Part shown: positions 16,175 to 25,767 of the stretch, in pieces
Layout: each line of letters opens with the position of its first letter
Numbering within the stretch: position 1 is the first letter of the stretch
Source: DASQZT01 sp963728965
GTDB taxonomy: Bacteria > Acidobacteriota > Terriglobia > Bryobacterales > Bryobacteraceae
Assembly: GCA_963728965.1 (NCBI GenBank)
Contig: CAVSMH010000012.1
Coordinates: 496,001 to 560,000, forward strand
Direction: 5' to 3'
Length of the DNA: 64,000 nt
Translations under genes and position numbers: made by a program
Notes under the pieces: generated by a model
The model's input: only the letters and a program-made list of their open reading frames with translations
The model's database searches: none
Told to the model about the DNA's origin: nothing

Positions 16175-18826
16175 CTACTCCTGTCGCAACGCAGTCAACG
16201 GATCGATGGAAGTGGCCTGACGCGCGGGAACGAAGCACGCGATCGCCGCCACGAACAGGAACACGATTGGAATGGCGGCGAAGGTCAACAGATCCCTGGG
16301 GCTGACTCCATACAGGAAGTTCCCCAGCAGCTTTGTCAATAGCGCCGCGCCCAGAGTGCCGCAGACAATTCCTGCGGCGGTCAGCACCATGCCCTGCCGC
16401 ACGACCATCTCGACTACCGACCGGCGCCGCGCCCCTAAGGCCATCCGCACCCCGATCTCGCGTGTCCGCTGGCTCACCGAAAGTGCCATCACGGCGGCGA
16501 TTCCGCTCGCGCTGATGAACAGCGCCAACCCGGCGAAGATCCCCATCATAAATGTCATCATACGTGGCGGCGCCAGCGACTCATATTCGGCATGCTCCAC
16601 CGTCTGAACCTGATCGATCGCTACCAGCGGGTCCAGTTCGTGGATCGCCGCCCGCATCATCTGCACCTCCGTTTGCGCATGGACGTCCGTGCGGGCCACG
16701 ATTCGATTGACGAAGCCGCGTTGCAGCGCCCCGTAGATCTCGCCAATCGCTGGCTGGTCCAGGCCGTATTCCCTCACATCGCCGGCGATGCCCACAATCT
16801 CCGCCCAATGTTGGCCGCCGTCGAAGCTGACTCGCTTGCCGATCGGATCTTCGCCGGAGAATCGGCTGCGGGCCAACGCCTGGTTGATGATGACCGCCGG
16901 GGGACTTGTAAGCTCGCAATCGTGCCCGGTGAAGCTTCGGCCTTTCACGATGGGCTGGCGGATGGTTTCAAAGTAGCCGGCAGTGACGACACGGACATCC
17001 GTCGTGGCGGTCGGTTCTCCCTTGTGATTCGGCTGCCCCTGCACGATGTACTGGTTCTGGCTCGGGCCGAAGACCAGCCCGGTTGGATTGAACGGGAACG
17101 TCGTGGCCATGGCCGCCGATTCCAAACCCGGCACCAGCTTAATCCGTTCCAGAACACGGTCCACCAGGAGACGGATCGTATCCATCGTGTATGGCGGCAT
17201 CCCCGGGCTGATCCTCATCGTGATCAGGCGGTCGGGATCAAATCCGGGCCTCACCTGCTGCAGCTTCACGAAGCTTCGGATCATCAATCCCGCGGCGGCG
17301 AGCAGGATCACCGAGAAAGCAACTTGTGCCACTACCAGCGCCGAGCGGAGCCGGCTTCGGCCGCGGCTGGCCGTGCCGCGCGAACCAGCCTGTTGGAATG
17401 CCGTCCCAAGCCATCCCCCGGTGGAAAGGACGGGTGCCAGCCCGAAGACGATTCCCGTCCCCACACTCACTAGAAACGTAAACAGCAGCACCGGCCCGTC
17501 CATCCGCACCTCGGCCGCGCGCGTGGTGAAGCGCCCGGCGAAACCGGTCAACACGCCCAATGCCAACGGCGCCAGGGCCACTCCCAACAATCCGCCGCCC
17601 AGCGCCAGTAGCAGGCTCTCGGTGAGCAACTGCCGCATCAGGCGGATTTTGCCGGCTCCCAGCGCGGAGCGCACCGCCAGTTCCCGCTCCAGTTTCAGCA
17701 GCCGCGACAAGAACAGGTTTGCGACGTTCGCGCACGCGGCCAGCAACACGAATCCCACCACTCCCAGCAGCACCAGGAACATCGTGCGGGCGCGCTCCGT
17801 CAGATCCTCGCGCAGGCTGTCGGCCCGGATCTGGTAGCCATCCGCCGCAAGATAGATTTCCGGATGGGCTCTGGCCATATTCGCCGCGATCACCGCAAGA
17901 TCCGAGCGCGCCTGCGCCAGCGTGACGCCCTTTAGCCGACCGAACACGGTCATCATGCGCGCGTTGCGGTTGGCGATGAACGTTGCGCTGGAACGGGTCG
18001 GGCACTGGGAGGTCGGCATGTACACGTCGCTCTCCACCGGATATTGCGGAATCGGCGGCAGCACGCCGATTACGGTGTGGGGCCGGTTATTCATCTGAAA
18101 CACCTTGTCCACGATGTGCGGGTCGCCGCTCTGGTGCGACTGCCAGTACTTATAACTGAGTATGAGCACGGCCGGCGTGCCGGCCGCCTCGTCGGCGGCC
18201 ACAAAGGTTCGACCCAGTAACGCCTTCACGCCCAGCACGTCGAAGAAGTTGGCCGAAACCACCGCTGTCTCAACCCGCTCCGCGGTGTCTTTGCCGATCA
18301 GCAGGAAGCTCATAGTATGATGCTCCGCCACGCCCGCGAGCGTGTGATTCTGCTCGCGGTAGTCGGCAATCTCCTTCACCGAAAACGGAAAATCCAGCAC
18401 GTTGGCCTTGGGGGCGTCCTGGTGGAGCACCACCAGCTGCTCGCCATGCCGATAGGGCAGCGGCCGCAACAGCACGCCATAAACCAGGCTGAACATTGCC
18501 GTATTCGCGCCGATTCCCAGAGCCAGCGTAAGCATCGCCGCCAACGAAAAGCCCGGATTCCTCGTGAGCACGCGCAGACCGTAGCGGATATCCTGCAGCA
18601 GAACTTCGATCCACCGACCCAGGCGCGCGTCGCGGCAATCTTCTTTCAGTTGCTCCGCACCGCCTACCACCACCGCCGCTTGCCGGATGGCTTCCGCGCG
18701 GCTCATGCCGCGAGCGATGTTTTGCTCCACCTGTCGTTCGTAGTGATAACGCAGCTCAGCTTCCAGTTCGCCCTCAAACCGTCTGCGCCGGAAAAGAAAC
18801 CGAAAAGCAGAGGCCATGCCTGTCAT
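16175..18826 (-). CDS. ADOP-family ABC transporter permease (duplicated MacB/FtsX-like)
   Basis: 883-residue acidobacterial duplicated orphan permease. An N-terminal helical prefix (about 1-75, with FEGELEAELRYHYERQVEQN) precedes two MacB periplasmic core plus FtsX domains arranged in tandem. The first helix is followed by LGIGANTAMFSLVYGVLLRPLP, a hallmark block. FtsX helices lie at about 330-460 and 755-875. No ATPase gene is adjacent, which is the orphan state that names the family. The gene starts two bases after the PadR stop, so it is co-transcribed with its likely repressor. The exported substrate is unknown. Confidence 0.93.
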   Translation of the reverse strand: MTGMASAFRFLFRRRRFEGELEAELRYHYERQVEQNIARGMSRAEAIRQAAVVVGGAEQLKEDCRDARLGRWIEVLLQDIRYGLRVLTRNPGFSLAAMLTLALGIGANTAMFSLVYGVLLRPLPYRHGEQLVVLHQDAPKANVLDFPFSVKEIADYREQNHTLAGVAEHHTMSFLLIGKDTAERVETAVVSANFFDVLGVKALLGRTFVAADEAAGTPAVLILSYKYWQSHQSGDPHIVDKVFQMNNRPHTVIGVLPPIPQYPVESDVYMPTSQCPTRSSATFIANRNARMMTVFGRLKGVTLAQARSDLAVIAANMARAHPEIYLAADGYQIRADSLREDLTERARTMFLVLLGVVGFVLLAACANVANLFLSRLLKLERELAVRSALGAGKIRLMRQLLTESLLLALGGGLLGVALAPLALGVLTGFAGRFTTRAAEVRMDGPVLLFTFLVSVGTGIVFGLAPVLSTGGWLGTAFQQAGSRGTASRGRSRLRSALVVAQVAFSVILLAAAGLMIRSFVKLQQVRPGFDPDRLITMRISPGMPPYTMDTIRLLVDRVLERIKLVPGLESAAMATTFPFNPTGLVFGPSQNQYIVQGQPNHKGEPTATTDVRVVTAGYFETIRQPIVKGRSFTGHDCELTSPPAVIINQALARSRFSGEDPIGKRVSFDGGQHWAEIVGIAGDVREYGLDQPAIGEIYGALQRGFVNRIVARTDVHAQTEVQMMRAAIHELDPLVAIDQVQTVEHAEYESLAPPRMMTFMMGIFAGLALFISASGIAAVMALSVSQRTREIGVRMALGARRRSVVEMVVRQGMVLTAAGIVCGTLGAALLTKLLGNFLYGVSPRDLLTFAAIPIVFLFVAAIACFVPARQATSIDPLTALRQE

Positions 18827-18828
18827 CT

Positions 18829-19158
18829 CTATGTCCCCACGATCCGGGCCACCGCTCCGGAAAGCCGCAGCCAGTTCTCTTTCTCCTGTACCAGTTGCTT
18901 CCGCCCCCGAGGCGTCAGTTCGTAATACCTCGCCTGGCGGTTGTTTTCTGAATTGCCCCAGAAGGCGCGGATCCAGCCCCGCTCTTCCAGACGATGGAGC
19001 GCGGGATAGAGCGACCCCTGGTTCACCTGGAGCACGCTATCGGAAAGCTGCTGAATGCGTTGCGTGACTCCCCAACCGTGCATCGGCTCCAGTTCCAGCG
19101 TCTTCAGGATCAGCAGATCGAGCGTGCCCTGCAACAGATCGACTTTGGGTTTGGCCAT
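18829..19158 (-). CDS. PadR family transcriptional regulator
   Basis: 109-residue winged-helix regulator. The N-terminal block DLLQGTLDLLILKTLELEPMHGW and the wing region GSLYPALHRLEERGWI are diagnostic of acidobacterial PadR proteins found before ADOP permeases. The C-terminal helix (about 85-105) would mediate dimerisation. GGAGAGGA lies eight bases before ATG 19158. The inverted repeat at 19197-19225 just upstream is the obvious candidate operator, which suggests autoregulation of the padR-permease pair. The inducing ligand is unknown. Confidence 0.93.
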   Translation of the reverse strand: MAKPKVDLLQGTLDLLILKTLELEPMHGWGVTQRIQQLSDSVLQVNQGSLYPALHRLEERGWIRAFWGNSENNRQARYYELTPRGRKQLVQEKENWLRLSGAVARIVGT

Positions 19159-19196
19159 GCCGTTGGTCCTCTCCGTAGTGCTCCTCCTCCAGATAT

Positions 19197-19232
19197 TCTA
19201 CAAGAATGGCCCCAGCTCTTGTAGATTGTCAA
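19197..19232 (-). promoter_or_regulatory. Inverted-repeat operator and promoter of the PadR/ADOP pair
   Basis: A perfect 9-base inverted repeat, TCTACAAGA at 19197-19205 and TCTTGTAGA at 19217-19225, has arm centres 20 bases apart, about two helical turns. A consensus minus-strand -35 box TTGACA is at 19227-19232. Two -10 options exist: CATTCT at 19203-19208, or the better TAGAAT at 19195-19200 with a TACAAG -35. In either case the repeat covers the promoter core, as expected for a repressor. Confidence 0.65.
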
Positions 19233-19386
19233 GAGGAAAAAAGGTGTGTGAGGATCGTATCGGAGTCGCCTACGGTCTTCGCGAGCGCTTGCGGACCTCG
19301 TTACAAAGGCCGGAGCAATAATAGACCTTGATCGAAATTATAGATGATTGTTGCCCACCTTGGCCTGCCTGGGAGCTTTTGTCCAC

Positions 19387-19415
19387 TTGCGCAATGTGCA
19401 TGATCTCGATATAGT
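19387..19415 (+). promoter_or_regulatory. Promoter of the nitrite/sulfite reductase gene
   Basis: A -35 box TTGCGC at 19387-19392 is separated by exactly 17 bases from a -10 box TATAGT at 19410-19415. The -35 half contains the small palindrome TTGCGCAA. The rest of the gap between the two divergent transcription units (19226-19386) shows nothing recognisable. Confidence 0.5.
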
Positions 19416-19446
19416 TTAGGGTGAATGCTCTGCAGCGGTGATCCCG

Positions 19447-21702
19447 ATGAAAGCCAGCAACCCTTTTTGGAGAGATAGTCTTCTCGGCCGGATGCCTCTC
19501 GATCTCGGCAAGGAGATTGACGCCTTCGAGAACGAGATTGCCCTCAAAAAACAAGGCAAGATCGATGACAAAATCTTTGCCGAGACGCGCCTCCGTCGTG
19601 GTTGCTATGGACAGCGCTACGACAACGGCCAGCGGTATGACGGTCGGACCACGCGGAAACTGGAATATCCCACCGCCCCGCTCACCAAGGGCCCCAACAC
19701 GCTTTGGGATGCGCCGGGCATGCAACGCATCAAGATCCCATTCGGCGGTCTCAGTGCCGCGCAGCTCGAGGTCCTGGCCGAGCTTGCCGAAGAATACTCC
19801 GACGGCATCGCCCACGTCACTACCCGCCAGGATTTCCAGCTGCACTTCGTCCACATCGAGGATACGCCCTCGATCATGCGGAGGCTGGCCACCGCCCGGA
19901 TCACCACGCGTGAGGCCTGCGGCAACACCGTCCGCAATGTAACCGCATGCCCCTACGCGGGCGTGTGCCGCACGCAGGCGTTCGACGTCACGCCCTACGC
20001 GCATGCCGTGGCTTACTATCTGCTCGGCCACCCGCTTACCCAGGACTTCGGCCGCAAGTTCAAAATTGCGTTCTCCGGATGCCGCGACGAGGCCTGCGGC
20101 CTCACCCACATCCACGATATCGGCGCTCTGGCGGTGGTGCGCGAAGTCGACGGCGTCCCCAGCCGCGGTTTCGAACTCTACGTGGGCGGTGGGCTGGGAG
20201 CAGTTCCGTATCAGGCCAAACTGTTCGCCGAGTTCATCCCGGAAGAGGAACTGCTGCCTACCTGTCTCGCGATCTGCCGCGTCTTCGCCCGGCTTGGCGA
20301 AAAAAAGAACCGCGCCGCCGCGCGCATGAAATTCCTGGTTGCCAAACTCGGCATCCCGGAGTTCCGGCGCCTCGTCACGGAAGAACGCGCCGGGCTGGCG
20401 CCGGATGAACGTTGGACGTCCTACCTCGGGCAGGTCTCCGCCGACCAAGAGCAGCCGCTCAAGGCGCCGAGTCTGCTCCAAATCTCGCAGGCCGCGCCGG
20501 AAGGATTCGCCGAGTGGCGGGACACCAACCTATATCTGCAGCGTCAATCCGGTTATGCGACCGTCACCATCGCGCTCCCCCTCGGCGACATTACCGCGCA
20601 CCAGTTGCGCGCGCTGGCGGATGTGGCGCGCCGGTTTGTTCGGGAGACGGTGCGCTCGACGGTCGAACAGAATCTCGTGCTGCGATGGGTCAGCGAAGGC
20701 GACCTGCCGGTGCTCTATGCCGAGTTGAAGCAAGCCGGCCTGCACCTGCCCGGCGCGGGCACGATCGTGGACGTCGCGGCTTGTCCCGGCACTGATACCT
20801 GCAAGCTCGGTATTGCCTCGTCGCGAGGAATGGCGGGCGAACTGCGCCGCCGGCTCGCCGAGCGCGGCGCCGCGGTCGACGATGCCGTCCGCAACCTGAG
20901 AATCAAGATCAGCGGGTGCTTCAATTCCTGCGGCCAACACCACGTTGCCGATCTCGGCTTCTACGGTGTCAGCCGCAACAAAAACGGCTACACGGTGCCG
21001 CATTTTCAGGTGCTGTTGGGCGGCCAGTGGAGCGAGAATGCCGGCTCTTATGGGTTGGCCATCGGCGCGGTGCCGTCCAAGCGGATTCCCGAAGTCGTCG
21101 ACCGCATCACGGCCCGCTACGTTGCCGAGCGCCAGGAGGGGGAAGCCTTCCAGGCGTTCATCGCCCGAATCGGCAAAGCCGAATGCAAACGGATGCTCGA
21201 AGGCCTCATGCACGTGCCACCCCACGACGAAGATCCGTCCTACTACACGGACTGGGCCGACGCCCGCGAATTTACCATCGGTGACATGGGAGTCGGCGAG
21301 TGCGCCGGCGAAATCGTATCCCCGGTGGAGTTTCAGTTGACCGCCAGCGAGCGCGAGGCATTCGAAGCCCAGCTGCAGCTGGAACGCGGCGAAGGCGACA
21401 CGGCCGCCCGCACCGCCTACCACGCCATGCTCGACGGCGCGGCCGCGCTGTTGCGATGGAAGGCTTATCCGTTCGAGGAAAACGCCGATAGTATCGCCGC
21501 CAGTTTCCGCGCTCATTTTTACGACACCGGGCTCATTTTCGACCCGTTTCGCGGCGGCAGCCTGGCGCACTATTTTTTCCGGGCCCACGAGCATGCGGGC
21601 GAGCCACACACGGCGGAAACCGCCCATCGCCTCATCGAAGAATCGCAGCTCTTCCTCGAAGCCTGCCATGCCTGTTACGGCCGAATGCTGGCGGCAGCTT
21701 GA
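19447..21702 (+). CDS. Ferredoxin-type nitrite/sulfite reductase with C-terminal helical extension
   Basis: Sirohaem and [4Fe-4S] enzyme that reduces nitrite to ammonia or sulfite to sulfide; cytoplasmic and assimilatory in type. From ATG 19447 (GTG 19438 is an alternative) it has 751 residues. Two ferredoxin-like half-domains are visible (about 70-130 and 365-430). The cluster/sirohaem cysteines are in PGTDTCKLGI and SGCFNSCGQHH. Residues beyond about 625 form an extra helical domain not needed for catalysis, with an ERGEGDTAARTAYHAMLDGA block that looks HEPN-like. Nitrite versus sulfite cannot be decided safely. A conserved unknown gene follows one base after the stop. Confidence 0.9.
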   Translation: MKASNPFWRDSLLGRMPLDLGKEIDAFENEIALKKQGKIDDKIFAETRLRRGCYGQRYDNGQRYDGRTTRKLEYPTAPLTKGPNTLWDAPGMQRIKIPFGGLSAAQLEVLAELAEEYSDGIAHVTTRQDFQLHFVHIEDTPSIMRRLATARITTREACGNTVRNVTACPYAGVCRTQAFDVTPYAHAVAYYLLGHPLTQDFGRKFKIAFSGCRDEACGLTHIHDIGALAVVREVDGVPSRGFELYVGGGLGAVPYQAKLFAEFIPEEELLPTCLAICRVFARLGEKKNRAAARMKFLVAKLGIPEFRRLVTEERAGLAPDERWTSYLGQVSADQEQPLKAPSLLQISQAAPEGFAEWRDTNLYLQRQSGYATVTIALPLGDITAHQLRALADVARRFVRETVRSTVEQNLVLRWVSEGDLPVLYAELKQAGLHLPGAGTIVDVAACPGTDTCKLGIASSRGMAGELRRRLAERGAAVDDAVRNLRIKISGCFNSCGQHHVADLGFYGVSRNKNGYTVPHFQVLLGGQWSENAGSYGLAIGAVPSKRIPEVVDRITARYVAERQEGEAFQAFIARIGKAECKRMLEGLMHVPPHDEDPSYYTDWADAREFTIGDMGVGECAGEIVSPVEFQLTASEREAFEAQLQLERGEGDTAARTAYHAMLDGAAALLRWKAYPFEENADSIAASFRAHFYDTGLIFDPFRGGSLAHYFFRAHEHAGEPHTAETAHRLIEESQLFLEACHACYGRMLAAA

Positions 21703-21703
21703 A

Positions 21704-22273
21704 ATGAACCTACAACACGTGAACGTGAAAGTGTTTGCCGCCATGGCGGACGTGGATCTCGCGGATGCCATCCCCGTATTCCATCGTTGGATTCAGAATG
21801 CGGTCGGCGACGAACTGTGGATCGACGTGGCGGATTACCGCCATGTCCCCCGAGGGCCGGGCGTGATGGTGGTCGGCCACGAGGCCAACTATAGCCTGGA
21901 CTTCGGCCCCGAGAATCGGCTCGGACTCCTTTACAACCGGAAGGCCGCCGTCGAGGGTTCGACGCAGGAAAAACTGCTGCATGCCTTCCATGCGGCGTTC
22001 GAGGCCTGCCGGCGCCTGGAAGAGGAACCGGTCTTCCGGGGCAGGCTGCACTTCAACGCGGGCGCGTGCGACGTCATTGTGAACGATCGTCTGCTGGCGC
22101 CCAATACCGATGAGACCTGGCAGGCCTTGAAGCCGGAGTTCGAGGCGTTCTTTGAGAACCTGTTCCGCAACCGGAGCTACACCCTGCAACGCGCCGGCCA
22201 GCCGCGAGAACGCTTTGGCGTTCGCATTGCAGCCGCCGAGCCGATCGGCATCCATACCTTGGTGGCGGCGTAG
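21704..22273 (+). CDS. Conserved protein of unknown function coupled to nitrite/sulfite reductase
   Basis: 189 residues starting at ATG 21704, one base after the reductase stop. It has no signal peptide or membrane segment. The sequence is well balanced and looks like a folded alpha/beta protein: PVFHRWIQNAVGDELWIDVADY near the start, a middle block NYSLDFGPENRLGLLYNRKA, and FNAGACDVIVNDRLLAPNTDE near 125-145. I do not recognise a named domain. The coupling suggests an accessory role for the reductase such as assembly or protection; that is inference only. Confidence 0.75.
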   Translation: MNLQHVNVKVFAAMADVDLADAIPVFHRWIQNAVGDELWIDVADYRHVPRGPGVMVVGHEANYSLDFGPENRLGLLYNRKAAVEGSTQEKLLHAFHAAFEACRRLEEEPVFRGRLHFNAGACDVIVNDRLLAPNTDETWQALKPEFEAFFENLFRNRSYTLQRAGQPRERFGVRIAAAEPIGIHTLVAA

Positions 22274-22391
22274 TCCCACCCGCGCGAACTCTCGCTCCGC
22301 GACAGGCCAACCGGGATCGCCAGGCGCCCAAGTGTATCTAACTTCTCACTAGCCGACATCGTTCGCAGCGCTCCCACGGCCTCTTGCGCGC

Positions 22392-22397
22392 TATAAT
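22392..22397 (+). promoter_or_regulatory. -10 box TATAAT before the first TonB receptor gene
   Basis: A consensus TATAAT lies 32 bases before ATG 22430, with GGAGG at about 22415 as ribosome site, so this gene has a conventional short leader. No good -35 box is seen at 17 bases. Confidence 0.45.
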
Positions 22398-22429
22398 TCG
22401 TCCAAATACTCGCTGGAGGGGAAACATTC

Positions 22430-25400
22430 ATGAAGTCAATTCGCCTCACCCTCGTGGTGTTGCTTCTGCTGTCGGTGGGCTTGACCCTTGACGCGCAAAT
22501 CGATACCGGTGCTATCGTCGGCATGGTGCGCGACCCAACCGGTGCCGCGGTTCCCAAGGCGAGCGTGGCGCTCACCAATGCCGCCACCGGCGAAAAGCAG
22601 AACACGGTTACCAATGCTTCGGGCGAGTATCAGTTCAGCGCACTCCGCCCCGGCGTCTATTCCGTGCAGGTAACTGCGCCGGGCTTTGGGCCGCAGGTCC
22701 AAAAAGACATCGAAATTCACGTGCAGTCCCGCCCGTCGGTCGATTTTAGTCTGGCCGTTGGAACCGTCAGCGAAGCCGTCGAGGTGACTGCGGCCGAGCC
22801 GTTGCTCCAGACCCAGGATGCTGTGCTCGGCGGTGTCATCCAGACGAAGCAGATCAACGACCTGCCCCTGAACGGCCGGCGGTACGCCGATCTGGCGCTG
22901 CTCGAGGCCGGCGTGCAGAAAAATGTCACGAATCCGAACAACACCGCACCCGACCGTTTCAGCTCGAATGGCAACCTCGAAACGCAGAACTACTTCTCGC
23001 TCGACGGCATCGACAATAATTCCGGTTCCACCAACTTGCAGGAAGGCTCGGTACAAACCGTCCAGCCACCGCCCGACGCGCTCCAGGAATTTCGCGTCCA
23101 GACTCGCACCTACTCCGCCGAATTCGGCACCTCCGCCGGCGCGGTGATCAATGCGTCCCTCAAAAGCGGGACCAACGCGTTTCGCGGCGACCTGTGGGAA
23201 TTTCTGCGGAACAGTAAGCTCGATTCCAACAGTTTCTTCAATAATGCCGGCGGCGTCCCCCGCGGCCATTTCACCCAGAACCAGTTCGGCGGAACCATTG
23301 GCGGTCCGATCATCAGGAACAGGACCTTCTTCTTTTTCGATATCCAGAAATTCACCAGCCGCAAAGCCACCACCGTGCTGTCGACCGTTCCCACCCCCTT
23401 CATGAAGCAGGGCGACTTTACCGAATTGCGCAACGCACTTCCGGCATCCAGCGTTCCCGGCCAGACCGCGTGCGTTCAGAACAATATCATCGCCGCCTCT
23501 TGCCTCGACCCGGCCGCATCGAAGCTGATTGGACTCTATCCCGATCCCAACATCCCCTCGGCCCTCGCCGTTCTCGGTCAGCCGGGAAGCTGGACCGGGT
23601 CTCCGGATTATCAATTCCAGTATTCCCTTCCCAACGACACCTACTCGTGGGACACCCGCATCGACCACAACCTCACCGCCAATAACCGCATCCTCGGCCA
23701 CTTCTCCAATTACCACGTGAACCGGCAGGACCCGCCGTGGACCTCCGACCCCATCGCCGGCAACGGCAACTTCGCGACCCAGTACCGCATTCGCGGCTAC
23801 AACGCGGCGCTCGCCTGGGACGACGTCGTGCGGCCTTCCATGGTGAACGAACTCCGCGGCGGCTTCAACCGCGACTACGCCCACAGCGACCCCATCGGCC
23901 TCTCCCTGGGACAATCCGCAGCCACCGACTACGGCCTGACCGGCGTACCCGTCGGCCCGAACTCCGCGGGCATTCCGCCCATCAATATCAGCGGGCTGAC
24001 GCGCCTCGGCTCCTCGCCATGGCGGCCCCAGTACCAGATCGCTCAGGTGTGGCAGTTGCTCGACACGCTCACCTGGTTGAAGGACAATCACAGCTTCAAA
24101 TTCGGTTACGAGCATCGCCACACCAGCGACAATTTCCTCGACATCCAGTCCCCGCAGGGCCAGATCACCGCCGCCGGGATCTTCACCGGCAACACCGGCT
24201 TCGGCGTCCCCGATTTCCTGCTCGGCGACGTCAGTACGGCGCAGTTCACCACCCCCACCGTGGCGCACAATTACCAGTACGCGCACAACTTCTTCGCGCA
24301 GGACACCTGGCGTGTCCGTGCCAACCTGACCATCAATTACGGTCTCCGCTATGAGCTCTTCACGCCCGTCCTGAATCACCAGAATGCGATGGCGAATTTC
24401 ACGCCCGCCAACGGCGGCGGTTTCGTGTATGCCTCCAGCGGCGACCTGTTCCAGCGCGCGCTCGTACACCCCGACCGCAACGATTTCGCGCCCCGCATCG
24501 GCTTCGCCTGGCAGCCCGCCCCGCGCATCGTGCTGCGCGGCGGCTACGGCATCTTCTACCAGCACATGGTGCGAATCGGATCGGAGAGCATGCTCGCCCT
24601 CAATCCTCCCTTCGTCATCGATGGCTCGCTCTCCCAGTCGTTCCCTTCGACCACACCGGTCTTCTTCCTGCGGAACGGCTTCCCGGCCAACCAGTTCACT
24701 CCCGCCCTGGTGGACTTCACCCGGCTGCAGACTCGTGCGCAGGATCCCAACGAGCGCACGCCCTACGTCAGCCAGGTCAGCTTCGGACCCCAGGTGCAAC
24801 TGTCCCGGAGCACGGTGCTCAACCTCTCTTACGTCGGTAACTTTGGACGCAAGGAGAATCGCCTGCGCAATGCCAACCAGGGTATCTTCACGGGCTTCGA
24901 CGCGTCGGGAAAAGCGATTACGTTGTTCCCTTACCCGAACCTGAACAGCAGCCAGAATACCCTCGCCGGCAATCATGCCTTTTTGGAACTGGCCACCAAC
25001 GACGGGAATACGAACTATAACGGCCTCCTCGTCTCGCTCACCCAACGCTTCGCACGGGGACTCGCGTACGGCCTGAATTACACATTCAGCAAGAACTTCT
25101 CGGATTACGTGGACAACCTCACCGGCGGGTCCACGCCCGAGACCGCCTACAACTACAGCCTGGAACGCAGCTTCTCGCCGTTCGATGTCGCGCACCGCTT
25201 TGTGGCCTACGGAACGTGGGACCTGCCCGTCGGCAAAGGCAAAGCTCTCCTCGATCGCGGTGGCGTGGTCAACCAGGTGGCGGGTGGATGGCAGGTGAAC
25301 ACCATCGTGACGCTCGAAACCGGCACGCCCTTCACCGTCACTGCGCCCGACAACACGCAAACCGGTCCCAGTCATCAAAGCCGGGCGAATTGTACCGGCG

Positions 25401-25759
25401 ATCCCTACGCCGGCGCCACCACCGATCCCTCGCAGTTTGTGGGCGCCCGCGCGCCGGGGTTCTTCATCAACCCCGCGGCGTTCGCCATTCCGGCTCTCGG
25501 GACGTTGGGTACCTGCGCGCCGCGCGCGTTCCACGGACCCGGCTTGCAGAATGTCGACCTGAGCCTGTTTAAAGATTTCCCCATCAGCGAGCGCTTCCGC
25601 GTGCAGTTCCGGGCGGAGTTCTTCAACGCCTTCAACCACGCCAATTTCAATAACCCGAGCGCCAGCGTTTCGACGTCGTCCCTGGCGTCGTTCGGAAAGT
25701 CGTTCAGCACGGTCACGGATCCGCGCGAGATTCAGTTCGGTTTGAAGTTGTACTATTGA
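22430..25759 (+). CDS. TonB-dependent receptor, Oar-like, with carboxypeptidase-regulatory domain
   Basis: Outer-membrane receptor of 1109 residues. The signal peptide ends near TLDAQ. Residues about 26-105 are a carboxypeptidase-regulatory-like beta sandwich (GAIVGMVRDPTGAAVPKASV, then GEYQFSALRPGVYSVQV). A plug-like region with INDLPLNGRRYADLALLEAGVQ follows, and the rest is a beta barrel ending in the aromatic signature FGLKLYY. This plan is typical of the large acidobacterial Oar/TonB families that take up oligosaccharides or peptides. The PIG-L hydrolase gene starts eight bases after the stop, so the pair is probably co-transcribed. The ligand is unknown. Confidence 0.9.
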   Translation: MKSIRLTLVVLLLLSVGLTLDAQIDTGAIVGMVRDPTGAAVPKASVALTNAATGEKQNTVTNASGEYQFSALRPGVYSVQVTAPGFGPQVQKDIEIHVQSRPSVDFSLAVGTVSEAVEVTAAEPLLQTQDAVLGGVIQTKQINDLPLNGRRYADLALLEAGVQKNVTNPNNTAPDRFSSNGNLETQNYFSLDGIDNNSGSTNLQEGSVQTVQPPPDALQEFRVQTRTYSAEFGTSAGAVINASLKSGTNAFRGDLWEFLRNSKLDSNSFFNNAGGVPRGHFTQNQFGGTIGGPIIRNRTFFFFDIQKFTSRKATTVLSTVPTPFMKQGDFTELRNALPASSVPGQTACVQNNIIAASCLDPAASKLIGLYPDPNIPSALAVLGQPGSWTGSPDYQFQYSLPNDTYSWDTRIDHNLTANNRILGHFSNYHVNRQDPPWTSDPIAGNGNFATQYRIRGYNAALAWDDVVRPSMVNELRGGFNRDYAHSDPIGLSLGQSAATDYGLTGVPVGPNSAGIPPINISGLTRLGSSPWRPQYQIAQVWQLLDTLTWLKDNHSFKFGYEHRHTSDNFLDIQSPQGQITAAGIFTGNTGFGVPDFLLGDVSTAQFTTPTVAHNYQYAHNFFAQDTWRVRANLTINYGLRYELFTPVLNHQNAMANFTPANGGGFVYASSGDLFQRALVHPDRNDFAPRIGFAWQPAPRIVLRGGYGIFYQHMVRIGSESMLALNPPFVIDGSLSQSFPSTTPVFFLRNGFPANQFTPALVDFTRLQTRAQDPNERTPYVSQVSFGPQVQLSRSTVLNLSYVGNFGRKENRLRNANQGIFTGFDASGKAITLFPYPNLNSSQNTLAGNHAFLELATNDGNTNYNGLLVSLTQRFARGLAYGLNYTFSKNFSDYVDNLTGGSTPETAYNYSLERSFSPFDVAHRFVAYGTWDLPVGKGKALLDRGGVVNQVAGGWQVNTIVTLETGTPFTVTAPDNTQTGPSHQSRANCTGDPYAGATTDPSQFVGARAPGFFINPAAFAIPALGTLGTCAPRAFHGPGLQNVDLSLFKDFPISERFRVQFRAEFFNAFNHANFNNPSASVSTSSLASFGKSFSTVTDPREIQFGLKLYY

Positions 25760-25767
25760 CGCGATTC

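Noticed and set aside
22436..25639. A 1067-codon open frame on the minus strand opposite the first TonB receptor
   Set aside because: Its composition (Arg, Gly, Val, Glu rich without domain signatures) is what high-GC DNA gives opposite a real gene, and the plus-strand receptor is unmistakable.
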